From Lachnospiraceae bacterium (GTDB lineage Bacteria > Bacillota > Clostridia > Lachnospirales > Lachnospiraceae), in assembly GCA_009774235.1 (NCBI GenBank), contig VSNJ01000052.1:1-22925 (forward strand): a stretch of 22,925 nucleotides of DNA, written 5' to 3'. Of the stretch, positions 7,724 through 15,681 are shown in pieces (within the stretch, counting starts at the first letter, position 1; the number at the start of each line of letters is the position of its first letter). The translations under genes and the position numbers were made by a program. The notes under the pieces are model-generated. The model ran no database searches, had not been told where the DNA came from, and saw nothing but the letters and a program-made list of their open reading frames with translations.

Positions 7724-9067
7724 CTATCTTTTCTTTCTTGCAAAAAAGTTATCAATATTTTTCTTAATATCTTCTGGTGGCATATTTTTTACCATATATC
7801 CTTCCGGTTTTAATGGTATTATCTTCTCAACTGCTTCCCTGTCTGACCTTCCTGTAAGGAAAATAACAGGAATATTAGCAAAATCTTTCTCAGAACGTAT
7901 CATTTCCAATGTCTGTGCACCATTACAGACTGGCATATCATAATCTAATATAATAAGGTCTGGCCTGTCAAGACTTATACATCTTATTACAGACAGTCCT
8001 GAATTTGCCACTGAAACATTATAATCACCTTTAAGCAGTTCTTCCATTGATTTAAGCATAAAATCAGAGTCATCTGCTACAAGTATCTTCTTTTTATCAT
8101 CTGCTTTATTATTTTCAAGATACTTTTTAACTTCTTTCATTGCGTTTTCTGTTTTTAGGGAAACTTCATTGCCTTTCTGCAGCAGATGTGGTGCAATTAC
8201 ACAATACGCAAAATATCCTCCATCTGTATTAAGCAGCAAGCTGAACTGTGGTTTCTGTTTTATAAAAATTTTGCGGAACTGCTCATAATCAAGCAGATTT
8301 TCTTCAAGCAGGTCATATGTACCAGAAGATATAAAATCATCCCTTACACGGTCAACAAATTGTTGCGCAACATACCTTGAAGCATTTACAAGCATAACAT
8401 TTACTTCTTCAGACTGTGTACCTAACATGCTTCCAATAGTATTAAGGATAAGTTTCTCTTCAAATACAAGCATTATTTCCCATTTTTCTTTACCATCGGT
8501 GCCATAAACCAGGCGGTAGTATATTCCTTTTCCAAATTTTTCCCCGCCATAGCACTCACTGACAACCTTTGAATCCAGCTGGAATAAATCATAAATAAGC
8601 TGGATTATAGTTTGTTTCATAATACCTTGGTCATCTTCTGGCAGAAGTTTATCCCATTTACTATCAGTTTTTCCTACAATTGCATGGTCATCTATCAGGG
8701 TATGCCCAATAAGCCATCCAGCACATACACCTATAAAATGGTTAATTGAATCCATAGAATACTCACTCTGTTCCAGTTCGCTTTCAAGTGCTGGAAGTGT
8801 CTTTTTACGGAAATTGTCGTGTAAGTGCCTGTGTGTTTCAAATCCTTTGTAATTAATAGACGCCATATAAGTTTCTTCTTCTGTAAAATGTTTCATTGCA
8901 TGGTCTTTAAAATATTTAATTCCTTCCTTGCATGCCCACAGCCCTTTAACCTCCTGGTCCCTGTACATAAGCATCCTGTTTAAAATACCAAAAAGTTTTT
9001 TGTGTTCTTCATCAATGTAATCTACGCCAATATTAAAGCGTTCCTGCCATACTAATTGACTGCCCAT
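7724..9067 (-). CDS. Hemerythrin - CheX-like - response-regulator receiver protein
   Basis: 447 residues in three parts. Residues 1-135 are a bacteriohemerythrin, a four-helix di-iron O2-binding fold. All expected ligands are in register: His22, His60, Glu64, His79, His83, His122 and Asp127. About 150-300 looks like a CheX/CheC-type phosphatase fold (RLVYG, WEIMLVFEEKLILNTIGSMLG region, then a long helix VNASRYVAQQFVDR); this assignment is moderate. About 325-447 is a receiver domain with Asp332/Asp333, phospho-acceptor Asp375 in ILDYDMP, Thr405 and Lys427. There is no DNA-binding, GGDEF or other classical output domain. The start has GGAGG 6 nt upstream. It is monocistronic, ending at a strong terminator, and preceded by a structured leader. 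A role in oxygen or redox sensing linked to chemotaxis or phosphorelay is inference. Confidence 0.88.
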   Translation of the reverse strand: MGSQLVWQERFNIGVDYIDEEHKKLFGILNRMLMYRDQEVKGLWACKEGIKYFKDHAMKHFTEEETYMASINYKGFETHRHLHDNFRKKTLPALESELEQSEYSMDSINHFIGVCAGWLIGHTLIDDHAIVGKTDSKWDKLLPEDDQGIMKQTIIQLIYDLFQLDSKVVSECYGGEKFGKGIYYRLVYGTDGKEKWEIMLVFEEKLILNTIGSMLGTQSEEVNVMLVNASRYVAQQFVDRVRDDFISSGTYDLLEENLLDYEQFRKIFIKQKPQFSLLLNTDGGYFAYCVIAPHLLQKGNEVSLKTENAMKEVKKYLENNKADDKKKILVADDSDFMLKSMEELLKGDYNVSVANSGLSVIRCISLDRPDLIILDYDMPVCNGAQTLEMIRSEKDFANIPVIFLTGRSDREAVEKIIPLKPEGYMVKNMPPEDIKKNIDNFFARKKR

Positions 9068-9107
9068 GTTATTCCTCCTTCAATACAGTAAATACTATAA
9101 TTGTTGG

Positions 9108-9178
9108 TACCATTTTCCTTCCATCCCCCTGGCATGCAATCTCCATGCATATATTGCTATAAAATCTGGAAAATGGTA
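9108..9178 (-). ncRNA. Structured 5' leader of the hemerythrin gene (inverted repeat)
   Basis: Arms 9108-9118 and 9168-9178 (TACCATTTTCC and its exact complement) enclose 49 nt that include a smaller hairpin, ATGCA with TGCAT, around 9134-9150. In the minus-strand transcript this would fold between the extended -10 promoter and the GGAGG site at about 9075-9079. I match it to no riboswitch family I know. It might control translation or transcript stability. Confidence 0.5.
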
Positions 9179-9208
9179 TATACCTGTTTTTTTAAAACAT
9201 TCTTTTAC

Positions 9209-9217
9209 ATTATATCA
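9209..9217 (-). promoter_or_regulatory. Extended -10 promoter for the hemerythrin gene
   Basis: TGATATAAT on the minus strand: a TG dinucleotide one base before a perfect TATAAT (9209-9214). No good -35 is present, as is usual for extended -10 promoters. Transcription would start near 9202 and include the inverted-repeat leader. Confidence 0.55.
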
Positions 9218-9275
9218 CACAACCATTACAAATAGTTATATAATTTTAAATTTTATTTACATTTCTATAATTATG

Positions 9276-9304
9276 TTGATTCATATAAAAATACATGATA
9301 ATCT
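9276..9304 (+). promoter_or_regulatory. Possible promoter for the leader RNA and small ORF
   Basis: TTGATT (9276-9281), 17-nt spacer, then TG-A-TAATCT with the hexamer at 9299-9304. The -10 is weak (three of six consensus bases) but has an extended TG. The predicted start, near 9311, falls at the first base of the folded element that follows. Confidence 0.35.
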
Positions 9305-9310
9305 CTTATA

Positions 9311-9437
9311 AAACCAAATATCCCGCAACAGGGTATGGCCTGGCTTCTTTTTAGCAAGCCATCACCAAAAGTATGGTATCTGGTTCCCACAGGTGTGTAC
9401 ATATTTACTTTACCTTTGCGGAAATAAACAGAAAGGT
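9311..9437 (+). ncRNA. Candidate structured leader RNA ahead of a 24-codon ORF
   Basis: Hand folding gives an outer helix AACCA (9312-9316) with TGGTT (9381-9385). It encloses a hairpin 9318-9336 (ATA/TAT plus CCC/GGG around GCAACA, one bulged T) and a hairpin 9341-9361 (TGGCTT with AAGCCA). Further on, ACCTTT (9412-9417) pairs with AAAGGT (9432-9437), which would hide the Shine-Dalgarno of the small ORF. This is the layout of a three-way junction aptamer plus a ribosome-binding-site hairpin, as in translational riboswitches. It matches no class I recognise, the helices are short, and no covariation was tested. Confidence 0.35.
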
Positions 9438-9446
9438 GGAACTAGC

Positions 9447-9521
9447 ATGAAAAAACTATTAACAGGCATTTGCTGCTTACCCACTGGAAAACAAGATCCT
9501 AATAATTTTAGAACTCTATAA
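9447..9521 (+). CDS. Small ORF of 24 codons, unknown function
   Basis: ATG at 9447 is preceded by GAAAGGTGGAACTAGC, nearly the same ribosome binding site used by the membrane protein gene at 15682 (GAAAGGTGGAATTATT). The predicted peptide starts MKKLLTGICC and ends PNNFRTL, with two adjacent cysteines at 9-10. It may be a leader peptide, a secreted or signalling peptide, or a chance ORF. Its last 14 nt overlap the 3' end of the convergent M56 protease gene. Translation is not proven; the support is the ribosome binding site and the folded leader before it. Confidence 0.4.
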   Translation: MKKLLTGICCLPTGKQDPNNFRTL

Positions 9522-11508
9522 ACTCAAATTTCCCATCAATTAAAAATGCACAACCACTTCCAAAAGCACTTACACCTAAACCTGTTAATTCTTCTTTAGA
9601 TGAAAATGTATGTAATATTTTAATTCCACCATTCCATGATAACCTTGCAAGTATATACTTATTATCTTTATTTTTATAAATGCCGTATAGTCCGTTCTGG
9701 TCATAAACTGTATAATTAAAATATGGAATATGCTCTTCTGGCTTAAAAATAATATTACTATTATAAGGTTCATTATAACTATACAAATAAATATTATATG
9801 CTTCATCTGTATATACAACACCTTTATCCGCAAGCATAATATTAAAAAAAGTTCCTTCTATCTTATCCAGCTGTTTTCCATCCTTGTTATATATAAAAAT
9901 ACCAGATGGATTATAGAAAAGCATAATATTATTTTCAACAGCCTGTATATAATCACTAAATAAATCCGCATTAAGTTTTTCTTCTGTTTCTTCTGCTTTC
10001 TTCATAAACAGGCTGTTACTACACGTTTCCCATATACCCTCCCCATTATTAAATTTATACATATGGCATTTTTGTACTGTCCCTATCTTCTCTTCACAAT
10101 AAACTGTCCCATCATTGCCAATATGCGGCCATCCAAACCCCCAGGAATTTCCACTTTCTTCTCTATATATAATTTCATCTGACAAACTGGACAACGATAT
10201 CCTCCCAATAACAGAAGGACTTCCAACCTTTGTATAATATAAATAATTTTCTGCAATATCCCCCAGCCGGAAGAAACTATTCCTGCCTGCTTCTGCTATC
10301 TCTTTATTTTCACCTGTTTTTATACAGGTTCTCACAAGCTTATTATTCAATGGATAATAAATATATGTACCATCTGTCTTCATACAATTATAATAATTGT
10401 TTTCCATAACTTCTGTTTTATTTTCAATGCTGTCTGCTTTTTTAACATTATCTTTTGTATTTCCACCAGATAAAACACTGGCTTTCTGCATTGCCTGCGG
10501 ACTATCTGTAAATGACACAAATAATCCTGCAAATACTATTACTGCTATTAAGATAACAGCCAGAATAGTAATTCTCTTATTCTTCTTTTCTAAAATAATA
10601 TATGAAATTCTTTCTTTTAACATATTACTGCTCCTCCCTGCCATAGATTGTATAATAATATTTCTATTTACTTTTTTTAAAGCCAGATATAATAAAGCAT
10701 CCCCATATTGCAAAATTTTATCTTGTCCAGCAATTTTAATAACTGCTTCATCACATGCCAGTTCACAGTCACATTCCTCATAATATGATGCTGCCCAGAT
10801 TAAAGGGTTATACCATAAAAGTGCTATAATTCCATACTTTACAATAACCCATAATGAATCACCATGTTTCCAGTGGCAGTATTCATGTAGTAAAATATAT
10901 TTTAAATATTGTGTATCCTGTATAATAACAGGGTTTATATATACACTTTTCCCTAATAAAAACGGGGTGCTTGCACCTTTCCATATATAAACTTTAAGTC
11001 CTGTTCCAGAATCTGTTTTATAATATTTACGCTCTTTATAACACTTGGAAATAAAAATACTATTTTTTAATAATATCAATATGATAATCCCTATAGAAAC
11101 AATAAAATATACTATTTTAAATATTTTTATAATCCAGTATTTAACCATATTACCCTTACCACTGGCCTGTGTTTTAATATTGGTTATTTTATTCTGTATA
11201 TTTATATTATTAACCTTATTATGTTCTTGTTTATTAACCTGTGTCCCTGTAGTTTCTTTCTGCTTATTGCCTGTAACATGTTGTTCCTTTTTTAAATCCC
11301 TCCTGTTGCCAGATTCCATTATCCAGTACAATTCCTGTCCGCCATGTACAGGAATTTCAATACAAAGAAACGGAGCCAGTATCAGATACAGGGGAACTGA
11401 AAGCCACAATGCATACTGCAGTCTTCTTGTTATATGATAATAAAAACATTTACGGATTAATAATACCACCATAACCAGAATACTTGATAACACTGTTATC
11501 CTAATCAT
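9508..11508 (-). CDS. BlaR1/MecR1-type M56 zinc protease with beta-propeller-like sensor domain
   Basis: The start is taken at ATG 11508, because GGAG lies 6 nt upstream; the in-frame ATG at 11520 has no ribosome binding site. This gives 666 residues (numbers below). Membrane helices lie near 4-18, 32-51, 123-148 and 312-332. The M56 zinc site is HEYCH (208-212), followed by ECDCELACDE (245-254), which holds the third ligand. Residues about 70-120 form a Lys/Asn-rich loop. In BlaR1/MecR1 the C-terminal part is a penicillin-binding sensor. Here residues about 345-666 have no recognisable SxxK/KTG set. They show repeated Tyr-rich strands such as GTYIYYPLNNKL, NYLYYTKV and YNIYLYSYNE, resembling six-bladed propeller repeats (DUF5050-like). 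It overlaps the blaI stop by 8 nt. It probably cleaves or inactivates that repressor on an unknown signal. Confidence 0.87.
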   Translation of the reverse strand: MIRITVLSSILVMVVLLIRKCFYYHITRRLQYALWLSVPLYLILAPFLCIEIPVHGGQELYWIMESGNRRDLKKEQHVTGNKQKETTGTQVNKQEHNKVNNINIQNKITNIKTQASGKGNMVKYWIIKIFKIVYFIVSIGIIILILLKNSIFISKCYKERKYYKTDSGTGLKVYIWKGASTPFLLGKSVYINPVIIQDTQYLKYILLHEYCHWKHGDSLWVIVKYGIIALLWYNPLIWAASYYEECDCELACDEAVIKIAGQDKILQYGDALLYLALKKVNRNIIIQSMAGRSSNMLKERISYIILEKKNKRITILAVILIAVIVFAGLFVSFTDSPQAMQKASVLSGGNTKDNVKKADSIENKTEVMENNYYNCMKTDGTYIYYPLNNKLVRTCIKTGENKEIAEAGRNSFFRLGDIAENYLYYTKVGSPSVIGRISLSSLSDEIIYREESGNSWGFGWPHIGNDGTVYCEEKIGTVQKCHMYKFNNGEGIWETCSNSLFMKKAEETEEKLNADLFSDYIQAVENNIMLFYNPSGIFIYNKDGKQLDKIEGTFFNIMLADKGVVYTDEAYNIYLYSYNEPYNSNIIFKPEEHIPYFNYTVYDQNGLYGIYKNKDNKYILARLSWNGGIKILHTFSSKEELTGLGVSAFGSGCAFLIDGKFEFIEF

Positions 11509-11875
11509 TTTTTTCTCCATGTAATAATTTATATAACTGCATAACTTCTTCTTCTGATATTATTTCATCTTTTACCATTGTGTTTACAAGCATCCCTGCG
11601 TTTCCATGAAATACTTTATCCAGAAATGAGAGTATCTCCTTTTGTTCTGCTTCATCCTGTGTAATTTTAGGAAAATACTGTTTTGCCTTTGCTCCTCTTT
11701 CATAATAAACAGCTCCCTTTTCCTCAAGACGCTTGAGATACGTGATAACTACATTTTTACTAAAACCTTTCTGTCCTTCTAAAAGCTTTGTTATCTGCGT
11801 AATAGTCTGAGGTGGATTTTCCCATAATAAATGCATAATCTTCCATTCCTGTTTTGAAATATCCAGACTTTCCAT
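11501..11875 (-). CDS. blaI: BlaI/MecI-family transcriptional repressor
   Basis: 124 residues, the usual size. Residues 1-75 form the winged helix that starts ISKQEWKIMHLLW, with recognition-helix sequence SKNVVITYLKRLEEKG (39-54) and wing YYERGAKAKQYF (57-68). The remainder is the dimerisation helix bundle. Family members bind DNA as dimers and repress their own operon until cut by the partner M56 protease; a possible cleavage region is MLVNTMVKDE (94-103), the position where BlaI and MecI are cut. The ribosome binding site AAAGGGG is unusually close to the ATG (about 2 nt). The protease gene follows with an 8-nt overlap. The repeated GGTATA half-sites in the promoter are the likely operator. 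The target signal is not beta-lactam by default. Confidence 0.93.
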   Translation of the reverse strand: MESLDISKQEWKIMHLLWENPPQTITQITKLLEGQKGFSKNVVITYLKRLEEKGAVYYERGAKAKQYFPKITQDEAEQKEILSFLDKVFHGNAGMLVNTMVKDEIISEEEVMQLYKLLHGEKND

Positions 11876-11934
11876 CCCCTTTCTTTATCCATGCTATAAC
11901 ATATTTCTGCTTTGCCATTTAAACCATGTTATAT

Positions 11935-12020
11935 TGTACCAAATAACATTATACCTGGACATCCTAATAAAACTACATTTGGTATAATACTGTATACCTA
12001 ATATATCACTTTGGTATACA
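11935..12020. promoter_or_regulatory. Operator region of the blaI/M56 operon
   Basis: A palindrome GGTATA-ATACTG-TATACC lies at 11981-11998, just downstream of the -10. A near copy, TTTGGTATACAACTG (12010-12024), matches TTTGGTATAATACTG (11978-11992) in 13 of 15 bases and sits 32 nt away, about three helical turns, inside the promoter spacer. A third site in inverted orientation, TGTACCAAA, lies at 11935-11943. Repression by the adjacent BlaI-type protein is the natural reading. Confidence 0.65.
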
Positions 12021-12028
12021 ACTGTCAA
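12000..12028 (-). promoter_or_regulatory. Promoter of the blaI/M56 operon
   Basis: On the minus strand, consensus TTGACA (12023-12028), a 17-nt spacer and TATATT (12000-12005). Operator-like sequence lies in the spacer and directly after the -10, as expected for a repressor that blocks RNA polymerase. Confidence 0.8.
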
Positions 12029-12227
12029 TCTTTATTTTATAATTTTCTGCCAGACCTACGTTAAAATAACATTTAAGTTTTTCCATTTTTCCCATATACA
12101 AAAGGTATATTCTCCAGAGATTCCAAGAATATCTCCAAAAAACAGCTGTCCAGGGCTGCTGGTGCTTAAATCTTGGTCTTCAATGCCCTATCCAAATGTG
12201 GAAACTTAAATCAAAAAAACAGCAGGC

Positions 12228-12256
12228 TTGACACCATTCCCCTGGCAGGTTACAAT
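12228..12256 (+). promoter_or_regulatory. Promoter of tyrA-pcrA
   Basis: TTGACA (12228-12233), a 17-nt spacer and TACAAT (12251-12256), near-consensus. It lies about 55 nt before the tyrA start. The remaining sequence between the two divergent promoters (12030-12227) holds no gene. I see only a short inverted repeat (12107-12113 with 12126-12132) and a direct repeat AAAAAACAGC at 12137 and 12214. Confidence 0.75.
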
Positions 12257-12310
12257 AATATCTAAAGTTTTAGCATACTATAGCACTTAACTTATGAAAG
12301 GCTGTATATT

Positions 12311-13180
12311 ATGGATAAATCAAAAAATACACTACACTTTGGATTTATAGGATTTGGGCTTATAGGCGGTTCCATTGCACACTCACTGCGCCACTTATAC
12401 CCCTCTTCCCATATAATTGCATACAATTATTATGGCACAAAGCCACATCCTAAACTTGAAATGGCAAAAAACGAAGGCGTACTATCAGAAACCAGCACAT
12501 CACTTACAGATTTCTCTGCATGTGATGTGATATTTTTATGTGCCCCTGTCCTTGCCAACGAAAAATATCTTGAGATGCTTGCACCATATATTTCTAAAGA
12601 ATGTATTATTACAGATGTTGGCAGTGTCAAGGGAAATATACACAAGAAAGCTGAAGAACTTGGGCTTAAATATAATTTTATTGGAGGACATCCTATGACA
12701 GGCTCTGAAAAAACAGGATATGACAATTCAGATGCCTCATACCTTAAAGGAGCATACTATATACTTACCCCTTCTGGAAACAATCCAGAAGAACATATTA
12801 AATGGATGGCAGATTTCGTAAAAGCATCAGGTTCATATTGTGAAATTATGGACTACAAAGAACATGACCTTGTAACCGCTGCAATAAGCCACTGTCCTCA
12901 TGTTATCTCAGCCTCACTTGTAAACCTTGTGGCTGCCCATGATAAAGATGGGATGTATAAAAAACTTGCTGCTGGCGGCTTTAAAGATATTACAAGGATT
13001 TCATCCTCATCACCTGAAATGTGGCAGAATATATGCCTTACAAACCCAGAATGTATATCATCACTCCTTGACGGATATATAAATATCCTTACAGATATTA
13101 AAAAAGCAATAACCACAGACGATGGCAGCACGGTTATGGAATTTTTTAAAAATGCTAAGAAATACAGGGACAGCTTGTAA
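12311..13180 (+). CDS. tyrA: Prephenate dehydrogenase
   Basis: Oxidises prephenate with NAD(P)+ to 4-hydroxyphenylpyruvate plus CO2, on the tyrosine branch of aromatic amino acid synthesis, in the cytosol. 289 residues. The N-terminal Rossmann domain carries FGFIGFGLIGGS (10-21, GxGxxG at 14-19), followed by FLCAPV (75-80) and DVGSVKG (102-108). The family signature GGHPMTGSE is at 125-133; His127 and Ser105 correspond to the catalytic His and Ser of the Aquifex enzyme, and Arg229 to its prephenate-binding Arg by spacing. The helical domain has AISHCPHV (191-198) and GFKDITRIS (223-231). There is no C-terminal ACT domain, unlike the Bacillus subtilis enzyme, so feedback control by tyrosine may be absent or different. 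AAAGG precedes the ATG by about 9 nt; pcrA follows 17 nt later. Confidence 0.93.
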   Translation: MDKSKNTLHFGFIGFGLIGGSIAHSLRHLYPSSHIIAYNYYGTKPHPKLEMAKNEGVLSETSTSLTDFSACDVIFLCAPVLANEKYLEMLAPYISKECIITDVGSVKGNIHKKAEELGLKYNFIGGHPMTGSEKTGYDNSDASYLKGAYYILTPSGNNPEEHIKWMADFVKASGSYCEIMDYKEHDLVTAAISHCPHVISASLVNLVAAHDKDGMYKKLAAGGFKDITRISSSSPEMWQNICLTNPECISSLLDGYINILTDIKKAITTDDGSTVMEFFKNAKKYRDSL

Positions 13181-13197
13181 ACAGAATGGAGATTTAA

Positions 13198-15615
13198 ATG
13201 AAGATTTTAGAAGGATTAAACACTGAACAGGAAAAAGCAGTAAAGCACTTTAAGGGACCATTACTTATTCTTGCAGGTGCTGGTTCAGGCAAAACAAGAG
13301 TTCTTACACACAGAATTGCTTATCTTATAAGTGAACACAGAGTACACCCATGGAATATACTTGCACTTACATTTACAAACAAAGCAGCAGGTGAAATGCG
13401 TGAACGTGTTGACAGTATAGTGTCTGGCCAGAACTCCCAGGATATATGGGTAAGCACTTTCCACTCACTATGTGTACGTATATTGCGCAGACACATTGAA
13501 TCTATTGGTTACACCAGAAGTTTTACAATTTATGATGGTGATGACCAGAAAACACTTATGCGTGACATTATTAAATTTCTGGACCTTGACCCTAAAAAAT
13601 ATAAAGAACGTTCATTTTTAAGTGTTATTTCTTCTGCAAAAGATGAACTGGTAACGCCAGAACAATATGAACTCCAGGCAATGGGTGATTTTAATAAAGA
13701 AATATACGCACGTGCATACCGTGAATATGAAAAAAGGCTTAAAGATGCCAATGCACTTGATTTTGATGACCTTATAACCAAGACAATACAACTGCTTAAA
13801 GAGAACCCAGATGTACTTTTATACTACCAGAACCGTTTTAAATATATAATGGTTGACGAATACCAGGATACTAATACTGCACAATTTAAACTTATCCATC
13901 TCCTTGCAAGTACAACAGGTGATGATGGCTCTGTTGAACACAACTTATGTGTAGTTGGCGATGATGACCAGTCAATCTATAAATTCCGTGGTGCTAATAT
14001 ACATAATATACTTAATTTTGAACAGTCATATCCTGGCACAAGGGTAATAAAACTTGAAGAAAACTACCGCTCTACACAAAATATACTTGATGCTGCCAAT
14101 GCTGTTATAAAAAATAATTCTGTAAGAAAAGACAAGGCTTTGTGGACTGAAAAGGAAAAAGGTGATTTAATATATTTTAACCGCTTTACTAATGAATATG
14201 AAGAAGCTTCTGAAATAGCTGATGCCATAAGTTATGCTGTTTCATCAGGACAGGCGTCTTATAAGGATTTTGCCATACTCTACCGTACCAATGCACAATC
14301 ACGTGTATTTGAAGAAAAACTTGTAACAGGCAATATTCCATATAAAATTATTGGTGCAGTTAATTTCTACCAGCGTAAAGAAATAAAAGACCTGCTTGCC
14401 TACCTGCGTACCATTGAAAACGGGCTTGATGATATTTCTGTAAAACGTATAATTAATGTGCCAAAAAGAGGTATAGGGCTTGCTACTATTGACCGCATAT
14501 CAATGTATGCCACAAATCATGGCACAAGTTTTTATGAAGCACTAAAAAATTATGAATATATTGATGGCATAAACAGAGGAGCTGCAAAACTACAATCTTT
14601 TGTAAGCCTTATAGAGTCATTTAAACGTCATCTTGAAGAACCAGGCGGTACCCTTACAGACCTTATACATGAGATAACAGAAGAAACTGGATATATAAGG
14701 ATGCTTGAAGAGGAAGATACAGAAGAATCACTTGGCAGGATTGAAAATATAGAAGAACTTATTAACAAAATTGCTGCTTATGAGGAAACATGCACTGATA
14801 CCCCTTCACTCAGTGGCTTTCTTGAAGAAGTAGCACTTGTTGCTGATATTGATAATGTAGATGAAAATAACGATATTGTACTGCTTATGACCCTGCATAG
14901 TGCAAAAGGGCTTGAGTTTCCATATGTATATATTGTTGGCATGGAAGATGGAATCTTCCCAGGCTATGGCGCAGTGGTTAGTGATGAACCAGAAGATATG
15001 GAGGAAGAACGCAGGCTGTGCTATGTAGGTATTACAAGGGCAAAAGAAAAACTGTCACTAAGCTGTGCTGTAAGCCGTTTCCGTAATGGTGAACAGCAAT
15101 ATAATATGCCTTCACGTTTTTTAGATGAAATACCACGTTATCTTTTAAAACAAAGCACAAGTTTTAGTAATTTCTCATATTATAAACTTACAGAGGAAAC
15201 TGCTTCTAGAAATAGTGGATATAATAAACAAAAATCTTATACTGCATCAGAATTTGCCAGTATAAATGCAGGAAACTCTTCATACAATACAAATACTGCC
15301 AGTAAATCTGCTTTGTGGAATCCGCTGGCAGAAAAAAGTGCCAAAAAGCAAAGCCAGAAAGACACTGGCCAAAATGGACAGCTTTTTGCAGGAAACCCAC
15401 TAATAAGCAAAGGATTTACCTCTTACCAGACAACAGCTTCTGGGTCTGTATCTGTTGACTATAAAGAAGGCGACAGAATAATACACACCAAATTTGGTGA
15501 AGGCACAGTTAAAACACTCAACGGAAAATCAGGGGATTATGAAGTCTGTGTAGACTTTGACAATGGTTGTACCCGTAAAATGATGGCTTCTTTTGCAAAA
15601 TTAAAAAAAATATAG
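13198..15615 (+). CDS. pcrA: UvrD/PcrA-type ATP-dependent 3'-5' DNA helicase
   Basis: 805-residue superfamily 1A helicase used in repair, replication restart and removal of stalled RNA polymerase. Motifs in order: Q motif LNTEQEKAV (7-15), Walker A GAGSGKT (27-33), Ia TFTNKAAGEM (58-67), II VDEYQD (219-224), III GDDDQSIYKFRGA (254-266), LEENYRST (286-293), V TLHSAKGLEF (565-574) and VI EERRLCYVGITRAKEKL (603-619). Residues about 650-755 form a Ser/Asn/Lys-rich low-complexity linker, followed by a Tudor-like C-terminal domain (about 755-805, GDRIIHTKFGEGTV), which in PcrA binds RNA polymerase. The ATG is preceded by GGAG. It is probably co-transcribed with tyrA from the promoter at 12228-12256. 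The identification is firm. Confidence 0.97.
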   Translation: MKILEGLNTEQEKAVKHFKGPLLILAGAGSGKTRVLTHRIAYLISEHRVHPWNILALTFTNKAAGEMRERVDSIVSGQNSQDIWVSTFHSLCVRILRRHIESIGYTRSFTIYDGDDQKTLMRDIIKFLDLDPKKYKERSFLSVISSAKDELVTPEQYELQAMGDFNKEIYARAYREYEKRLKDANALDFDDLITKTIQLLKENPDVLLYYQNRFKYIMVDEYQDTNTAQFKLIHLLASTTGDDGSVEHNLCVVGDDDQSIYKFRGANIHNILNFEQSYPGTRVIKLEENYRSTQNILDAANAVIKNNSVRKDKALWTEKEKGDLIYFNRFTNEYEEASEIADAISYAVSSGQASYKDFAILYRTNAQSRVFEEKLVTGNIPYKIIGAVNFYQRKEIKDLLAYLRTIENGLDDISVKRIINVPKRGIGLATIDRISMYATNHGTSFYEALKNYEYIDGINRGAAKLQSFVSLIESFKRHLEEPGGTLTDLIHEITEETGYIRMLEEEDTEESLGRIENIEELINKIAAYEETCTDTPSLSGFLEEVALVADIDNVDENNDIVLLMTLHSAKGLEFPYVYIVGMEDGIFPGYGAVVSDEPEDMEEERRLCYVGITRAKEKLSLSCAVSRFRNGEQQYNMPSRFLDEIPRYLLKQSTSFSNFSYYKLTEETASRNSGYNKQKSYTASEFASINAGNSSYNTNTASKSALWNPLAEKSAKKQSQKDTGQNGQLFAGNPLISKGFTSYQTTASGSVSVDYKEGDRIIHTKFGEGTVKTLNGKSGDYEVCVDFDNGCTRKMMASFAKLKKI

Positions 15616-15632
15616 ATATTATATTTATATTA

Positions 15633-15641
15633 TGGTATAAT
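15633..15641 (+). promoter_or_regulatory. Extended -10 promoter for the small membrane protein gene
   Basis: TGGTATAAT, with TATAAT at 15636-15641 and TG one base before. No convincing -35 is visible in the AT-rich upstream stretch. It lies about 40 nt before the start codon. Confidence 0.5.
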
Positions 15642-15681
15642 TTACATTATGAATTAAATTTATTAGAAAGGTGGAATTATT

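Noticed and set aside
9066..9311. 81-codon plus-strand frame between the hemerythrin gene and the small ORF
   Set aside because: It starts within the hemerythrin ribosome binding region, has no Shine-Dalgarno and reads as AT-rich noise across the inverted repeat and promoter.
9432..9446. GGTGGAAC resembling part of a T-box motif
   Set aside because: The rest of the T-box (specifier stem, AGGGTGGNACCGCG, terminator) is missing; the same bases serve as a Shine-Dalgarno, as at 15668-15676.
9311..9446. Cyclic-di-GMP, SAM, purine, TPP or cobalamin riboswitch
   Set aside because: None of the conserved core sequences of these classes could be found in either strand; only a general aptamer-like fold is visible.
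12101..12227. Possible leader or degenerate repeat upstream of tyrA
   Set aside because: The pairings are short (7 bp or less), the region lies upstream of the good tyrA promoter, and only one 10-nt direct repeat was found.
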